Below, in pieces: positions 15,858 through 16,817 of a stretch of 16,817 bases of DNA. The notes under the pieces are model-generated. The model searched no databases and was not told the origin of the DNA. It saw only the letters and a list, made by a program, of their open reading frames with translations. Source of the stretch: an uncultured Ignavibacteriota bacterium (GTDB lineage Bacteria; Bacteroidota; Ignavibacteria; Tepidaquicellales; Tepidaquicellaceae); NCBI GenBank assembly GCA_937915485.1, contig CALGII010000145.1:1-16817 (forward strand), given 5' to 3'. A program made the position numbers and the translations under genes. Numbering within the stretch: the stretch's first letter is position 1; each line of letters starts with the position of its first letter.

Positions 15858-16817
15858 TTAGTGAAATAAATTATTGTATTCAACTGAAAATTTCTTGTAT
15901 TCCTGCAAAAGCATTTTCTGAGAGAAGTTTAGTACGCTTAGCGGTTTTGCAAGAAACGACGATAGTAATTCATTCTGCGGTTCTTTTGTTTTATCGAGTA
16001 CAATCTCATACCAGCCAGTCGTTTTATAGAATAATGCATACTCTTTCGAATTATAACCTGCAGGTACTTGAAAACTTAAATCGCAACGGCTTCCTACTTT
16101 TTCCATGTTATAGTAATTCTTGTCCGCTGCATCAAGTTTTTCCTTGATGCTCTGCTCTTTATCGTCTACCGCCTTCTCAGTCGAAAGCGTCTTTATATCA
16201 CTGCTTTTTATTTTTTCATAATCGAAGACCATTCCGATTCTGTCGAATTTCCAGAATCCGGGCGGGGGATTTAATTCGAATTCAATCAAATCACCTGATG
16301 TCTCTGTAAGAGGAATATTAATTAAAACGTCCTCGTCTATAAGCGGTCCGCCGCTTTTTATTGTTGCTCCGTGTTTGTATATCCCACTAGAGTTAATGTT
16401 GATTTTGAGGTAGTACAATTCCTCGTTCAGCATTAATGAATAAAGTTCTTTTTGATTTTCACTGCCCGGGTAGATTGATTCGTACCACTTGTCAATATCT
16501 CTGCCTCTTAACTGAAGGAATCTCTTGACCATATCCGACCCCCATTGCGCTGTTCCGCCGTTAACAAATAGCATTGCGTTTCCCGCATTTTCAGGTTTCT
16601 TAAACTTGAAGTGTAATTTTTGTCTTTTCGTTAAACTACTGGATGATAAATCATCCGGAAACACGGTCTGCCATTTTACTTTGTCTTTATGAATGAAATA
16701 ATCCGTAACATCTTTATTATTTTCATCTGTCACGGATATCGGATCGTAAATTTTTGAATATTGATAAAATTCATTGTCCTGACCTATCGAGACCTGTTTG
16801 TTCCCGTCGTGTTTTAC
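15858..16817 (-). CDS. Unrecognised protein, 5' end outside the window
   Basis: The minus-strand frame is open from the stop at 15858 to the right edge, giving 319 codons of a longer protein. A GTG at 16733 can serve as a start in isolation, but 28 open codons precede it (…DNEFYQYSKIYDPISVTDENN), so it is probably internal. I do not recognise the family. Visible features are LTKRQKLHFKFKKPENA, then NAMLFVNGGTAQWGSDMVKR, a KWYESI segment, a proline-rich NPPPGFWKFDRIGMVFDY stretch, a charged helical region (about AVDDKEQSIKEKLDAADKN), and a tail with ALFYKTTGWYEIVL. Alternating beta and short helical stretches suggest an extracytoplasmic, possibly multi-domain protein; the signal sequence would lie beyond the edge. 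It ends 4 bases before the first barrel paralogue and likely shares their transcript. Confidence 0.75.
   Translation of the reverse strand, partial: VKHDGNKQVSIGQDNEFYQYSKIYDPISVTDENNKDVTDYFIHKDKVKWQTVFPDDLSSSSLTKRQKLHFKFKKPENAGNAMLFVNGGTAQWGSDMVKRFLQLRGRDIDKWYESIYPGSENQKELYSLMLNEELYYLKININSSGIYKHGATIKSGGPLIDEDVLINIPLTETSGDLIEFELNPPPGFWKFDRIGMVFDYEKIKSSDIKTLSTEKAVDDKEQSIKEKLDAADKNYYNMEKVGSRCDLSFQVPAGYNSKEYALFYKTTGWYEIVLDKTKEPQNELLSSFLAKPLSVLNFSQKMLLQEYKKFSVEYNNLFH

Noticed and set aside
16731..16733. GTG as the true start of the right-edge gene
   Set aside because: The frame continues open for 28 codons to the edge with protein-like content, so the gene more likely begins outside the window.

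Overview
The window looks like chromosome from a free-living member of the Bacteroidota/Ignavibacteria side of the FCB group. This is inferred, not proven. The signs are moderate-to-low GC, few Shine-Dalgarno sequences, signal peptides that end in A-Q, outer-membrane barrel proteins whose last residue is F or L, a secreted S9A prolyl oligopeptidase, and one TAnnTTTG-type promoter candidate. No phage, integrase, transposase, CRISPR array, rRNA or tRNA was seen.

Layout. Bases 1-536 hold no gene. They contain a cluster of TGATAC/GTGTCA hexamers with a possible terminator, three 10-bp repeats, four copies of a 55-bp tandem repeat, and the terminator of the first gene. A minus-strand P-loop NTPase (537-1256) faces away from a plus-strand pair: a fused E2-E1 2-oxoglutarate dehydrogenase (1401-5009, TTG start) and a secreted prolyl oligopeptidase (5013-7112). 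A minus-strand unit follows, transcribed from 10891 down to 7136: PAS histidine kinase, selD and mnmH. SelD makes selenophosphate and MnmH uses it to convert 2-thiouridine to 2-selenouridine in tRNA wobble positions, so together they form a complete selenouridine module. Divergent from it is a plus-strand pair: the C-terminal half of a split transketolase and a membrane-anchored HtrA-like protease (11069-13229). The rest (13245-16817) is a tight minus-strand cluster of three tandem paralogous outer-membrane barrel proteins, headed by an unrecognised protein whose reading frame stays open to the right edge.

Genes inside each unit are 4-16 bases apart or overlap. Both convergent junctions (about 7125-7150 and 13254-13287) carry a hairpin that overlaps the 3' end of the minus-strand coding sequence.

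Most of the window is ordinary housekeeping. The parts most worth following up are the E2-E1 fusion outside Actinobacteria (if the host assignment holds), the kinase-selD-mnmH unit, the tandem outer-membrane paralogues with their unknown partner, and the repeat-rich left end. I do not see clear proof of a wholly new system.
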